Below, piece after piece: positions 36,721 to 45,942 of a stretch of DNA of 64,000 nt; positions within the stretch are counted from its first letter, which is position 1; the number at the start of each line of letters is the position of its first letter. Location of the stretch: contig NZ_CP144164.1 in the NCBI RefSeq assembly GCF_037478005.1, forward strand, positions 558,001 through 622,000, in the 5' to 3' direction. This stretch comes from Alteromonas sp. M12. GTDB lineage: Bacteria; Pseudomonadota; Gammaproteobacteria; Enterobacterales; Alteromonadaceae. Made by a program: the position numbers and the translations under genes. Below the pieces are notes generated by a model. It saw nothing but the letters and a program-made list of their open reading frames with translations, had not been told where the DNA came from and did not search any database.

Positions 36721-37151
36721 ATGGTAACGCCGCAGCTTCTATTGCCGCGCCAAAAGCTTTGGTACTGGCGCAAAAGCTAGCCAATATGTCGGATACGGCG
36801 GTACGGATACCGTTTACTAAAGTAAAATTCGGCCTCGACTTTATCATTGGATTGATTCCTGGGATTGGCGACATGGTCATGTTAATCGTGGGCGCTGTGA
36901 TCATTATATTGGGCAAAAGTATTGGTTTACCCGGCCCGCTAATTTTAAAAATGTTAAAGAATAGTGTTATTGATTTTGTGTTAGGTTTAGTGCCCTTTAT
37001 AGGCGATATTGCAGACATTTTTTACAAATCAAATCAATCGAATGTACGAATAATGGAGCGCTGGTGGCTGAGTCAAAACAAAGCAGCTATTGATGCTCAT
37101 ACCCAACAAACATTGGCAAATTGGCAGGATACTAAAAATGAAGATTTATGA
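36717..37151 (+). CDS. DUF4112 family small membrane protein
   Basis: 144 residues. Two hydrophobic segments (about 41-65, LDFIIGLIPGIGDMVMLIVG, and 82-100, SVIDFVLGLVPFIGDIADI) each carry a PxIGD motif, the mark of DUF4112 proteins. The function is unknown. The ATGA overlap with hemH and the downstream overlap with the GST gene (14 bp) indicate a cotranscribed trio. Confidence 0.82.
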   Translation: MNGNAAASIAAPKALVLAQKLANMSDTAVRIPFTKVKFGLDFIIGLIPGIGDMVMLIVGAVIIILGKSIGLPGPLILKMLKNSVIDFVLGLVPFIGDIADIFYKSNQSNVRIMERWWLSQNKAAIDAHTQQTLANWQDTKNEDL

Positions 37152-37746
37152 CACCCATACAGCGCCGACACCTAGAAGAGTAAGAATATTTCTAGCCGAA
37201 AAAGGCATTGATATGGAATACGTGCAAGTGGATTTAGCAAAAGGTGAAAATATTAGCCCCGAAATGCGCTTGAAAAATCCCATCGGAAAAGTTCCTATCC
37301 TTGAATTAGACGACGGCACTTGTATTGGTGAATCTGTGGCAATTTGTCGATATTTCGAAGCATTACAACCTGAGCCTGCGTTAATGGGCACGACTCCACT
37401 ACAACAGGCACAGATTGAAATGTGGCAGCGCCAAGTTGAATTCGCTTTGTTTATGCAGGTAGGTATGTGCTTTCAGCATACCACAGGCTATTTTAAAGAC
37501 CGCATGACCCCTGTACCAGAATACGGGGAAGTAGCAGGGATTTCTGCGAGTAAATACCTCAATGTGCTTGAGAAACGCTTGGGGCAAAGTGAATATGTAG
37601 CTGGAGATACTTTTTCCATTGCTGATATTACCGCTATGTGTGCAATTGATTTTGCGCGAGTGGTAAAAATCAAGCTCAAAGATGACCAAGTTAACTTGCA
37701 GCGTTGGTATGACTCGGTCAGTGCTAGGCCCAGCGCCAGTGCGTAA
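37138..37746 (+). CDS. Glutathione S-transferase family protein
   Basis: 202 residues from ATG 37138, inside the DUF4112 tail. An upstream frame start at 37090 lacks support. The N-terminal thioredoxin-like domain (KIYDTHTAPTPRRVRIFLAEKG, NPIGKVPILELDDGTCIGES) binds glutathione. The C-terminal helical domain contains AGDTFSIADITAMCAIDF, the N-capping motif. Substrate is unknown. Closest in pattern to the beta/YfcG-like bacterial GSTs. Confidence 0.88.
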   Translation: MKIYDTHTAPTPRRVRIFLAEKGIDMEYVQVDLAKGENISPEMRLKNPIGKVPILELDDGTCIGESVAICRYFEALQPEPALMGTTPLQQAQIEMWQRQVEFALFMQVGMCFQHTTGYFKDRMTPVPEYGEVAGISASKYLNVLEKRLGQSEYVAGDTFSIADITAMCAIDFARVVKIKLKDDQVNLQRWYDSVSARPSASA

Positions 37747-37754
37747 TCACTGAC

Positions 37755-38648
37755 TTAATTTAAATTAAGCCAGAGAGAATTGTCTTGTATGGGCGTGGAA
37801 TTCGACATGATTGGATTTTCTAGCCTAAATATAATCCGGTTATCAACAGGAATTTGCTGCAACGCTTTTGAATGACCAGGATAGGCATAAAAATGTGTAT
37901 CGAATGAACCATCTGCTAGCGCTGCTTTTAAGCCGAATTCGATACGTTCGGCTAATTGCTTATTTTGTTTAGTGACGAAAAAATAGATCGCGCTGGGGTA
38001 AACTAATAGGTGATGCGGATCGATTATTAAACTGTCGTCACCATTGCTCTCCATTTCCTCAATCACTTCAAGCAAAGATCGGGGAAAGTAGTCGACAATA
38101 TTGCCTGCAACTAATTTATACATCGAACTGTGGGATATGGTCTTTTCGACTTTTAATCCGGCATTCTCTAAAACATAAACGTCCGGCCAATCGTGTCCCT
38201 GAATGGCGCTAAGCTCCGCCAGTTGAGCAAGACTCTTAATGTTTGCAAAGCTGGCTTCTTTGGTCTTATTAATTACCAATACTCTGTGCCCAATGAGCCC
38301 TTTTAAAAGAGGAATGCGTATGGCTAACGCGTTTTCTTCTCGACGAGTTGATGTGACTGTCCACATTAGGTCAATTAGCCCCGACTCGATGCTCTTGAAC
38401 TGTCTTTCTTGACGCATTGCAACAGGTACGCCCTCGATTGCATAGTCACCGTATTTCACTTTGGATTTTTCGAGCGCCAACTTCAATACGCTAATAAAAT
38501 AAGCGCCGTGTTTGTCTACACTATCTGTATTGTCGATATATTTGATTGGTTGCGCATTTAATGACATTGAAGTCAATGAAGAGAAAAAGAATACGACAAA
38601 GGTCAGCGGCCTAATAAAAATCATTATGCTAGGTTTGATTGGAGCCAT
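37755..38648 (-). CDS. Periplasmic substrate-binding protein-like (SBP_bac_3 type)
   Basis: 297 residues with a hydrophobic signal (IFIRPLTFVVFFFSSLTSMSLNAQ). A later ATG nine codons in is also possible. The body resembles type II binding proteins, with the RQERQFKSIESGLIDLMWTV segment and a C-terminal lobe with LIIDPHHLLVYPSAIYFFV. It lacks the strongly conserved amino-acid-binding signature, and no permease or ATPase lies nearby. So it is likely an orphan binding protein or sensor partner. It follows aguB on the same strand after 97 bp. Confidence 0.65.
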   Translation of the reverse strand: MAPIKPSIMIFIRPLTFVVFFFSSLTSMSLNAQPIKYIDNTDSVDKHGAYFISVLKLALEKSKVKYGDYAIEGVPVAMRQERQFKSIESGLIDLMWTVTSTRREENALAIRIPLLKGLIGHRVLVINKTKEASFANIKSLAQLAELSAIQGHDWPDVYVLENAGLKVEKTISHSSMYKLVAGNIVDYFPRSLLEVIEEMESNGDDSLIIDPHHLLVYPSAIYFFVTKQNKQLAERIEFGLKAALADGSFDTHFYAYPGHSKALQQIPVDNRIIFRLENPIMSNSTPIQDNSLWLNLN

Positions 38649-38745
38649 AAACGACCTTTGTCTTTTACTTAATTTTCGTCGACCTAATAATAGTCAATTG
38701 CGCAAAAATAAGAAGGAATCAAATGCAATTCTGAACTTTTATCGC

Positions 38746-39639
38746 TCAATCTCGCCATCTACGGGTGATGTCTTGATACTCATCGATGCGTCTGTCTCTA
38801 AAATAAGGCCAAATTCGTTTAACTTTTTCTGTTCTTGCTAAATCTAACTCTACCATCAGGGTTTCTTCTTTGTCGCTGCTAGCTTGAGCAAGTACTTCGC
38901 CTTGAGGTCCAGTGATAAAGCTCTGTCCCCAGAACTGAATACCAGGATCACCGGCTACCGGAGATGCTTCGAATCCTGTGCGATTAGCCACAATAACAGG
39001 AACTGAATTGGCCACGGCATGAGAGCGTTGAATCGTTTGCCATGCATTAAATTGACGTTCTCTTTCGTCCGCAGTGTCGGTGTTGTCCCAGCCAATTGCG
39101 GTAGGGTAAAACAGCATATCTGCTCCTGCCATCGCCATTAATCGAGCTGCTTCTGGATACCATTGATCCCAGCAGACCAATACGCCTAGTCGACCAACAC
39201 TAGTGTCAATGGGTTCAAAGCCTAAGTCTCCAGGGGTAAAATAGAATTTTTCATAAAACCCGGGATCATCTGGAATATGCATCTTGCGATACTTTCCAAC
39301 CATACCCGCTTGGCGATCAAACACCACGGCAGTATTGTGATACAGACCGGAACCACGCTTTTCAAATAATGACGTAACTAAAACAATATTATGTTTAGCG
39401 GCCAACTCTGCAAAGTAATCGGTTGCAGGACCTGGAATCGTCTCTGCTAAATCAAAGTAATCGGTATTTTCTTCTTGGCAGAAATAAAGGGTACTGTGCA
39501 GCTCTTGTAACAGCACCAACTCACAACCATCAGCTGCAAGTTTGGCAACTTGCTTGGCACTTTTTTCCCAATTTTGGTTTTTGTCGTTGCTAGCAACCGC
39601 TTGTTGCACCAAGCCAACTTTTAACTTGTTTTTATTCAT
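38746..39639 (-). CDS. aguB: N-carbamoylputrescine amidohydrolase AguB
   Basis: 297 residues from ATG 39639, directly after the aguA stop with a 1-bp gap. Nitrilase superfamily triad Glu (LLQELHST), Lys (KYRKMHIPDDPGFYEKFYF) and Cys (VLVCWDQWYPEAAR). IPDDPGFYEKFYFTPGD and the RDRRID ending are typical of the plant/bacterial CPA type. It hydrolyses N-carbamoylputrescine to putrescine, NH3 and CO2, completing the agmatine route with AguA. Confidence 0.95.
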   Translation of the reverse strand: MNKNKLKVGLVQQAVASNDKNQNWEKSAKQVAKLAADGCELVLLQELHSTLYFCQEENTDYFDLAETIPGPATDYFAELAAKHNIVLVTSLFEKRGSGLYHNTAVVFDRQAGMVGKYRKMHIPDDPGFYEKFYFTPGDLGFEPIDTSVGRLGVLVCWDQWYPEAARLMAMAGADMLFYPTAIGWDNTDTADERERQFNAWQTIQRSHAVANSVPVIVANRTGFEASPVAGDPGIQFWGQSFITGPQGEVLAQASSDKEETLMVELDLARTEKVKRIWPYFRDRRIDEYQDITRRWRD

Positions 39640-39640
39640 T

Positions 39641-40705
39641 TTATGCATCACATCCATAAACAGTTAAGCCATCGCTAAGGTTGTCGAGCACCTCAGGTTT
39701 TAATGTCCCCTTCGGGATCTGCATACTAATACAGTGCACACTGCCAAATTGTTGAACTAAAGGCAAACTATCTATGGGCACTATTGTGTAATCTGGATAG
39801 GCACTTGCGATTATATCCAGAGCCAGTTGATCTTCAGGTTGACGATATATAGGGCACAATACCTGATGATTTGAAATAAGGTAATTTGCATAAGATGCAG
39901 GTAAGCGCTCACCAACTTCATTGACTATATTTGGTAGGGGTAGCTCAAAAATTTCATGTTGAGGTAACAGTACTTTTAATTCATTCACAAGGGCATTTAG
40001 TCCGCTAAAATGAGTGTCCTCTGGTCGGTTAAAACAGGATTGAATTACAACACCATTGTCTTCAGTGAATCGCACTATGGTATCAATATGTCCATCTGTA
40101 TCGTCGCCTTCTAAATGGCCATTTTCTAGAATGCTAACGCGACTAGCGCCCAAGTGTTTAATAAACATGGATTGATAGGCGGCAAGCGACAAATCGCCAT
40201 TACGTTGTGGGTTTTGTAAACACAAAGCGGTTGACAATAAATGGCCGTGTTGATCTATTTCTAGCGCACCGCCTTCTGCTACTAACTCAACACTTTTAAG
40301 GGGCTCTTTACACAGCTTTGCCAACACATTTGCGTTAACCTTGTTGTCTAAAGATGCATCAAACTTATTGCCCCAACCATTAAAGGTAAACTCAATGGGC
40401 TGCATTTTTTTATCGTGTTGCAATGTTAAGAAACAATAATCTCTACACCAGGTATCGTTATAGTTAGTAATCACAAACATTAATTTGCAACAATTTTTGA
40501 GGAGCTCCTTAGCAGTATCTACTTCTTGCTCTCTAATCAGTAAGATCACCCCTGTATTATTTTGGGTTATGGCTTCAATTAGTTGCTTATAAGTATTTCT
40601 GACCTCTTTTAACCAAGGTTTCCAATCGGTTCTTTTGTCTGGCCACGCTAAAATAATGGCTTCTTGGGCATGCCATTCAGGCAACAATTTAAATTCTGGA
40701 TTCAT
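39641..40705 (-). CDS. aguA: Agmatine deiminase AguA
   Basis: 354 residues of the PAD-Porph family. Motifs: WHAQEAIILAWPD, NYNDTWCRDYCF, FNGWGNKF, VAEGGALEIDQHG, GHLEGDDTDGHIDT and the catalytic-Cys GSVHCISMQIP. It converts agmatine to N-carbamoylputrescine. It is the first gene of the aguA-aguB pair. Confidence 0.95.
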   Translation of the reverse strand: MNPEFKLLPEWHAQEAIILAWPDKRTDWKPWLKEVRNTYKQLIEAITQNNTGVILLIREQEVDTAKELLKNCCKLMFVITNYNDTWCRDYCFLTLQHDKKMQPIEFTFNGWGNKFDASLDNKVNANVLAKLCKEPLKSVELVAEGGALEIDQHGHLLSTALCLQNPQRNGDLSLAAYQSMFIKHLGASRVSILENGHLEGDDTDGHIDTIVRFTEDNGVVIQSCFNRPEDTHFSGLNALVNELKVLLPQHEIFELPLPNIVNEVGERLPASYANYLISNHQVLCPIYRQPEDQLALDIIASAYPDYTIVPIDSLPLVQQFGSVHCISMQIPKGTLKPEVLDNLSDGLTVYGCDA

Positions 40706-40877
40706 GAGTTATTTGGGTAATTAGATTCTGCGGAAATTATAACCTCAACCAATAATGTAACGGTACATTTTTATCTGTAGTCAATAAAACCAGATCCGTG
40801 GTCTTTTGATTAAGCCAATGGACTTTACCAATGAGCATGTTAAGTTAACCGCAATATTATCAACTTTGGAGCAAATT

Positions 40878-41627
40878 ATGGCGCAATGGCATGATGGAAA
40901 AATTGTGAATCGAGTTGATTGGAATGATCATTTGTTTAGTCTGCAATTTCAATGTGACCAGTTTCCTAAATTTGTGGCAGGTCAGTTTACCAAAGTGGGT
41001 CTCACTCAAGCCGATAATACAGTTCTATCTCGACCATATTCATTGGTCAACTCGCCGAACGACGAGTATTTGGAAATAATTGCAGTTCCCGTTGAACAAG
41101 GCAGTCTCTCCCCTAAATTACATGAATTAAAAATAGGGGATAGCGTGAAAGTGATGTCACCTGCAACTGGATTTTTGGTTTTAAATGAAGTGCCACAAAG
41201 CGACATATTGTTTCTGATCGCCACTGGAACGGGGATCGGCCCCTTTCTATCGATATTAGAAAGTGATGAAATTTGGACAAAGTATAAGCATGTGGTGCTG
41301 GTTTATGGTGTAAGACACAATAGCGATTTAGCCTACCAACAGAAAATTCAAAAATGGCTCGAGCTTAAGTCTACGCAGTTTCATTTTGTGCCTATTGTTA
41401 GCCGCCAGCAGTGCGCTGATGCATTGACAGGACGTATTCCTGAGTTAATTAGAAACGGTGATATACAACGAAGTTGTGGATTTGAATTTGATCCCATCAC
41501 TTGTCAGGTTATGTTGTGTGGCAACCCTGAGATGATTAAAGATACATTAGAGGTTCTTTCGGCTTTTGGTCTGAAAAAGCACCTGCGTCGTTCGCCTGGA
41601 CAAATTAGTGTAGAGCGGTATTGGTAA
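40878..41627 (+). CDS. fpr: Ferredoxin/flavodoxin-NADP(+) reductase Fpr
   Basis: 249 residues from ATG 40878, six bases behind GGAG, matching the 248 of E. coli Fpr. A longer frame from 40806 has no support. FAD domain with LSRPYSLVNSP and QGSLSPKLHELKIGD. NADP domain with FLIATGTGIGPFLSIL, VYGVRHNSDLAY and the CGNPEMIKDT motif. The C-terminus ends VERYW, as in subclass I/II Fpr. It regenerates flavodoxin or ferredoxin, typically in oxidative-stress regulons. Confidence 0.93.
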   Translation: MAQWHDGKIVNRVDWNDHLFSLQFQCDQFPKFVAGQFTKVGLTQADNTVLSRPYSLVNSPNDEYLEIIAVPVEQGSLSPKLHELKIGDSVKVMSPATGFLVLNEVPQSDILFLIATGTGIGPFLSILESDEIWTKYKHVVLVYGVRHNSDLAYQQKIQKWLELKSTQFHFVPIVSRQQCADALTGRIPELIRNGDIQRSCGFEFDPITCQVMLCGNPEMIKDTLEVLSAFGLKKHLRRSPGQISVERYW

Positions 41628-41682
41628 GTTGCTCAGTATTAACGAATTGTGACGCAACAGTATATGTTTAAGGATAAAGTGA

Positions 41683-42873
41683 ATGAAAAGACAGCCATTG
41701 AAAACCATTGGACTCTTAGCAATGTTAATTGGGTTGGGAGCTTGTCAAACTGCTAATGTAGTGACGTCTGATGATTCATTGCAAAATAAACATGAACCTA
41801 AAGTGTCTTTGAGTTGGCAATCTACTTTATTTACGCCTAGAGAAGTCGCTTCTGTCGATGATATTTTTCAGTTGACACAAAAGCAGCAAGAGGACTTCGA
41901 AGCCTATTATTTTGCCGAAAAAAACGCTCATATTGAAGGACATGAACGTCTCTACAACTATTTAGATATGATTCTGTATGGTTTTGATTACCGAGGGGAT
42001 ACTTATACTGCATCTGATGCCCTAACTAAGCACAGTGGTAACTGTCTTTCATTGGCGATTTTAACCACAGCATTGGCAAATTTAGTGGATTTAGACATTC
42101 GTTACCAGCGCGTAAATGCTGCGCCAATTTATCAGCGCTACCATAACGTGATGACCTTATCGTCGCACGTAAGAACCCATGTCTTTGCGCCGGAAACGGA
42201 GGTTAAGGAAAACGAAATTGTTGTTGCTAGAAAAAAAATGATAATCGATTACTTCCCAGAAAAGGGAAATGTAAGAGGTGACTTTCTGAATGAATCGCAA
42301 TTCTTATCAATGTATTACCAAAATTTAGCGGGCGATAGTTTAATCGCTAAAGATTATGACCTTACCTATTCGCTGCTAGCTAAAGCAATGGAAATCAACA
42401 GTGAAGATCCAGAAACGTTAAACACGCTTGCGGTTTTATACAAAAACCTGGGTGACTTAGCGAGGGCTGAGAAAATTTATCATTACGCTTTAAATAACAC
42501 CTCGGGCTCAGTCAATATTTTAAGCAACTATGCAATGCTACTAACAGAGCAAAACCGACAAGATGAACTATCACGTTTGCAGGAAAAGCTATCGTCCATT
42601 GAGGATGATAATCCCTATCGTTGGTACGATATCGCTAATCGACATTTTGATAGAGATGAGCTTATCTATGCTTTGCGATATTTTAAAAGGTCGGTTAAAG
42701 CTGCTCCATACTTGCATGAAGGTTATTTCGGTTTAGCAAAAACCTACTATCAAATGGGCAAAATAGAATCAGCCAAGCAGAATATGGATACAGCGGTGGA
42801 ATTAACCTTTACCCCTCAAGATAAAGTCTTGTATCAGGCAAAATTGAAGGTATTAGCCATAGAAAAAAACTAG
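41683..42873 (+). CDS. Lipoprotein with transglutaminase-like and TPR domains
   Basis: 396 residues. Lipobox LGAC at 19-21 after a signal peptide. A transglutaminase-like fold at about 75-190 is suggested by HSGNCLSLAIL (possible catalytic Cys) and SSHVRTHVF (His), though an Asp partner is not certain. TPR repeats follow from about 215 (AKDYDLTYSLLAKAMEINSEDPETLNTLAVLYKNLGDLARA, split). Such proteins are exported lipoproteins of unknown role. A good ATG start and AAGGA ribosome site lie at 41675-41683. Confidence 0.7.
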   Translation: MKRQPLKTIGLLAMLIGLGACQTANVVTSDDSLQNKHEPKVSLSWQSTLFTPREVASVDDIFQLTQKQQEDFEAYYFAEKNAHIEGHERLYNYLDMILYGFDYRGDTYTASDALTKHSGNCLSLAILTTALANLVDLDIRYQRVNAAPIYQRYHNVMTLSSHVRTHVFAPETEVKENEIVVARKKMIIDYFPEKGNVRGDFLNESQFLSMYYQNLAGDSLIAKDYDLTYSLLAKAMEINSEDPETLNTLAVLYKNLGDLARAEKIYHYALNNTSGSVNILSNYAMLLTEQNRQDELSRLQEKLSSIEDDNPYRWYDIANRHFDRDELIYALRYFKRSVKAAPYLHEGYFGLAKTYYQMGKIESAKQNMDTAVELTFTPQDKVLYQAKLKVLAIEKN

Positions 42874-42886
42874 TTTCTAAAACCCG

Positions 42887-43243
42887 TTAATTTAACTGTT
42901 TTTTTAACAACTGGCCGTTACGTTCAATTACATCAATCAGCGGAATGAAACCCGCCGGTGTAGATAGGTTTGCAAAACCGTTTGCCATCTCCACCAAAAC
43001 GTCTCCAAATTTAGATTGTCTGCTAGGCTCTGGCGCGTAATCCACAGATAAATTATCGACATTTACCCATGCGGTTGGTCCACCAGATGCAGCAAAAGCG
43101 ATATCTAATTCTGAGTGTTTAACCCGTGTTGCTAACTGATATAAATGAATATTCTGGATGACTGTAGAAATGAGTACTCTTTCGTTTTCCACATTAGCCA
43201 GCAAGTCCATTAGTTTATCTTGTGCGTGAAAAACATAGATCAT
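42887..43243 (-). CDS. Hypothetical protein
   Basis: 118 residues without a recognised domain. Begins MIYVFHAQDKLMDLLANVENERVLIS and contains GGPTAWVNVDNLSVDY. There is no signal or membrane span. ATG at 43243 has GAGG upstream, so translation is plausible. It follows the small Cys-rich gene on the same strand by 21 bp. Confidence 0.55.
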   Translation of the reverse strand: MIYVFHAQDKLMDLLANVENERVLISTVIQNIHLYQLATRVKHSELDIAFAASGGPTAWVNVDNLSVDYAPEPSRQSKFGDVLVEMANGFANLSTPAGFIPLIDVIERNGQLLKKQLN

Positions 43244-43264
43244 GATTGCCTCGATATCGGTTTG

Positions 43265-43453
43265 TTATCCCATTACAATCACATTTTTATCATTATCGAC
43301 ACCATTGGCAATGATAATTTCAAAACTAGACTTGCATTTTTGACAACCCATGGTTTGCGGTTTGTTCATGATTTTGGTTTGATGATTATCGAGGCTATTT
43401 GCGGATAAGCAAATAGGGCACAAACATTCCAATAAAGCTTCTGTTTTAAGCAT
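43265..43453 (-). CDS. Small zinc-ribbon-like protein
   Basis: 62 residues. Two CxxC pairs (CPICLS and CQKC, about residues 12-15 and 37-40) suggest a zinc knuckle. AAGGA precedes the ATG by a proper distance. Function unknown. It precedes the 118-residue gene and the two may form an operon. Confidence 0.55.
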   Translation of the reverse strand: MLKTEALLECLCPICLSANSLDNHQTKIMNKPQTMGCQKCKSSFEIIIANGVDNDKNVIVMG

Positions 43454-43704
43454 GACATTTCCTTTTGTCTTGTTGGTTTTAAATTTGAATCAGAACAGAG
43501 AACCAACTGCGTGCATATTTTGACGGTATTAATTTTTGATGCAAGTGTTTTTGTTGGAATTATGTTCAACTCGGGGCAAGATAACACTCATCAGTCCAGT
43601 GAAAATCCCTTTTTACCCTCTTTTTGAAGGGTTTTCGAGGACTAGTAGCCCCATGAAATGTGATAACTTAAAATTTAATACCATTTTCAGCGAGCAAATT
43701 TAGT

Positions 43705-43932
43705 ATGCCAATTATGGATACATTCATCGCTTTTTCCATTGCCTCCATAATAATGAGTGTGTCACCAGGCCCGCCAAAGCTGTATATATTGGCCAGAACC
43801 ATGGCTGATGGACATAAATCTGGTATTGCGGCTGCCTCTGGAATGGCAATAAATTCATATGTAGTAGTTCATTCCTCTAACTTAAGGGACCAAGCTAGAG
43901 GAATGCTGAAGGTTGCGCTTAGTGGAGCTTAA
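43705..43932 (+). pseudogene. LysE/RhtB-family transporter remnant
   Basis: 75 residues. The first 55 match the N-terminus of LysE exporters: FIAFSIASIIMSVSPGPPKLYIL, ARTMADGHKSGIAAASGMAI. The SPGPN motif is SPGPP here. Normal length is about 200, and the frame ends with SNLRDQARGMLKVALSGA, which could be the rest of the gene after an internal deletion. The 3' end overlaps ndh. Probably non-functional. Confidence 0.6.
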
Positions 43933-45211
43933 GTTTAGGGCCCACAATATTGCTCACTTTGCGACTTAGTAAAACCAAAATCGCCTTTAACCAGCCGTGC
44001 ACCGCAAATTGATGCATGTTGTACAGTGAAATATAAACCAGTCTTGCCAATCGTCCTTCAATAAACATACTACTACTTACTAGGCTGCCCATCAGACTAC
44101 CCACGGTACTGTATTTGCTGAGGTGGACTAATGAACCATAATCCACATATTTGTAGTCTTTCATCACATTGCCGCGGACTATGCCAATGATATTAGCTGC
44201 GACTGTATCGGCCATTTGATGGGCTGATTGTGCTCTAGGTGGTACCCATTTACCGTTGTCCTGTATAAAGCCACAGCAGTCGCCTAAAACAAAAATGGTT
44301 TCACAGGTCGTGCTTTGCAAATGTTTATTAACTAAGATTTGCTGCGCTCTGTTGGTCTCAAATACACCTAATTGTTGAATGAAATCGGGGGCTTTTACAC
44401 CTGCCGCCCAAACCAGCAGATCAGCTTCAATAGGCTTGTCGTCTGAGGTGATGAATGCGCCTTTCCTAGCACTTGAAATTCGTGTATTTTCCAACACATC
44501 GACACCCAGCTTTGTTAGTGCGATACGAGCAGAGGTGGCAATACGTTCTGGTAGAGCAGGCAAGATACTTTCACCGGCTTCAATAATACTTATTTTTAAT
44601 CGTGAAGCTGACATTTCAGGCATACCATAATTTTTAGCTAAATTTGCCACATGATGTAATTCGGCAGCTAATTCAGTACCTGTTGCACCGCCTCCAACAA
44701 TGGCAATACTCAACTTTGCTGAATCAGACTTTTCTTGATTAATTCGTAAAAGCTGATTTAACAGTGCTTTATGGAAACGTTCCGCTTGAGATAGAGAATC
44801 TAAGAAGAAACTGTGCTCGGCAACACCTGGGGTGCCAAAATCATTACTAACGCTACCAACGGCTAGCACTAAATAGTCGTAGTTGATGGTTCGTTCTTTT
44901 AGCAATAACTCACCAGCATCGTCATACAAGGGGTCAAGATAAATAGTTTTATTCTCAGCATCCACGTTACTCATTGTGCCTAACTGAAAATGATAGCCAA
45001 ATCGAGCTGCATGCATTCGGTAATCCACACCATCTGAGTTTTTATCAATCACTCCAGCGGCCACCTCATGCAACAAGGGTTTCCATAGGTGTGTTTGGTT
45101 TCGATCAACCAAGGTGATGTGGGCTAATCCTTTCTTGCCTAACTTTTTACTTAACTTACTGACAAGTTCGAGTCCGCCGGCGCCTCCGCCAACAATGACA
45201 ATTCTTAACAT
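43919..45211 (-). CDS. ndh: Type II NADH:quinone oxidoreductase
   Basis: 430 residues from ATG 45211 (AGGAA upstream); an ATG at 45247 would add 12. FAD fold with VGGGAGGLELVSKL, and a second Rossmann motif VGGGATGTELAAELHH for NADH. The DRNQTHLWKPLLHEVAAG and GDCCGF segments and a quinone site (PRAQSAHQMA) fit Ndh-2. A membrane-proximal C-terminus (MHQFAVHGWLKAILVLL) is hydrophobic. It feeds electrons to quinone without proton pumping. It lies 146 bp beyond soxR on the same strand and may be read with it. Confidence 0.9.
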   Translation of the reverse strand: MLRIVIVGGGAGGLELVSKLSKKLGKKGLAHITLVDRNQTHLWKPLLHEVAAGVIDKNSDGVDYRMHAARFGYHFQLGTMSNVDAENKTIYLDPLYDDAGELLLKERTINYDYLVLAVGSVSNDFGTPGVAEHSFFLDSLSQAERFHKALLNQLLRINQEKSDSAKLSIAIVGGGATGTELAAELHHVANLAKNYGMPEMSASRLKISIIEAGESILPALPERIATSARIALTKLGVDVLENTRISSARKGAFITSDDKPIEADLLVWAAGVKAPDFIQQLGVFETNRAQQILVNKHLQSTTCETIFVLGDCCGFIQDNGKWVPPRAQSAHQMADTVAANIIGIVRGNVMKDYKYVDYGSLVHLSKYSTVGSLMGSLVSSSMFIEGRLARLVYISLYNMHQFAVHGWLKAILVLLSRKVSNIVGPKLKLH

Positions 45212-45357
45212 ATTGATTCCTAAATAGTATTTTGAAATTGGTGGCAAACAAAAAAGACGGTATTGAAGTCAGAAGAAGAGCGCCAAAGCGTGACATGAAT
45301 GAGCTGATTACCGGAAAAATGCCTTACCTGAATCATGCCAAATAAAGCGTAAAAAGT

Positions 45358-45825
45358 CTATGTATTATCCTTCAGATCAGATGATCTCTGGCGGTCTAAG
45401 AGCACGGGGCCAGGACCTTCAATGGCGAGGTTATCTTGGGGGTTATATATAGGGCAAGATTTCATCGATAAGCACCCGCAGCCGATACAGCCGTCTAACG
45501 AATCTTTTAGTTTTATCATGCTTTGAATGCGCGCTTCTAACTGTTGTTGCCAATTCCGAGATAGCTTGGCCCAATCTTGTTTTGTCGGCGTTCTTGACTG
45601 AGGTAAGGTTGCAAAAGTGAGTTTAATGTCTTGTAGACTGATGCCTATTTTTTGGGCGGCTTTTATCACCGAGACTCGTCTTAAAACATCCGCTTTATAA
45701 CGTCGTTGATTTCCTGAATTACGCCAACTTTGAATGAGACCCTTTTGTTCGTAGAAATGCAGCGTTGATACTTTTACACCGCAGCGTTTGGCCACAAACC
45801 CAACGCTTAGCTCTCTTTCGGCCAT
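45358..45825 (-). CDS. soxR: Redox-sensitive transcriptional activator SoxR
   Basis: 155 residues, MerR family. Winged HTH with VAKRCGVKVSTLHFYEQKGL. The [2Fe-2S] ligands are Cys113, 116, 118 and 124 (CIGCGCLSMKSCP), with the same spacing as E. coli SoxR. The ATG has AAAGGAA upstream. Divergent from a promoter with a perfect SoxR operator at 45876-45893. No soxS is visible in the window, so SoxR probably controls targets directly, as it does in most bacteria outside the enterics. Confidence 0.95.
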   Translation of the reverse strand: MAERELSVGFVAKRCGVKVSTLHFYEQKGLIQSWRNSGNQRRYKADVLRRVSVIKAAQKIGISLQDIKLTFATLPQSRTPTKQDWAKLSRNWQQQLEARIQSMIKLKDSLDGCIGCGCLSMKSCPIYNPQDNLAIEGPGPVLLDRQRSSDLKDNT

Positions 45826-45870
45826 GATGATTCCTTTTGTCGTTTTTTTTTAAGAATATGAAAAAAAGTC

Positions 45871-45902
45871 CTTTACCTCAAGTTAACTTGAGGATTTATT
45901 CT
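45871..45902 (+). promoter_or_regulatory. SoxR-controlled promoter with a perfect operator
   Basis: The palindrome CCTCAAGTTAACTTGAGG (45876-45893) is identical to the E. coli soxS operator. -35 TTTACC (45872-45877) and -10 TATTCT (45897-45902) are separated by 19 bp, the overlong spacer that MerR-type activators correct. It reads rightward into the 48-codon gene at 45943 and lies 46 bp from the soxR start. Confidence 0.9.
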
Positions 45903-45942
45903 GTGCTCATAGACAACAAAACATATAACTTTGGAGAGCATC

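Noticed and set aside
45871-45902. A soxS gene downstream of the SoxR promoter
   Set aside because: Neither downstream gene has an AraC-type helix-turn-helix; the products are a 48-residue orphan and a VOC protein.
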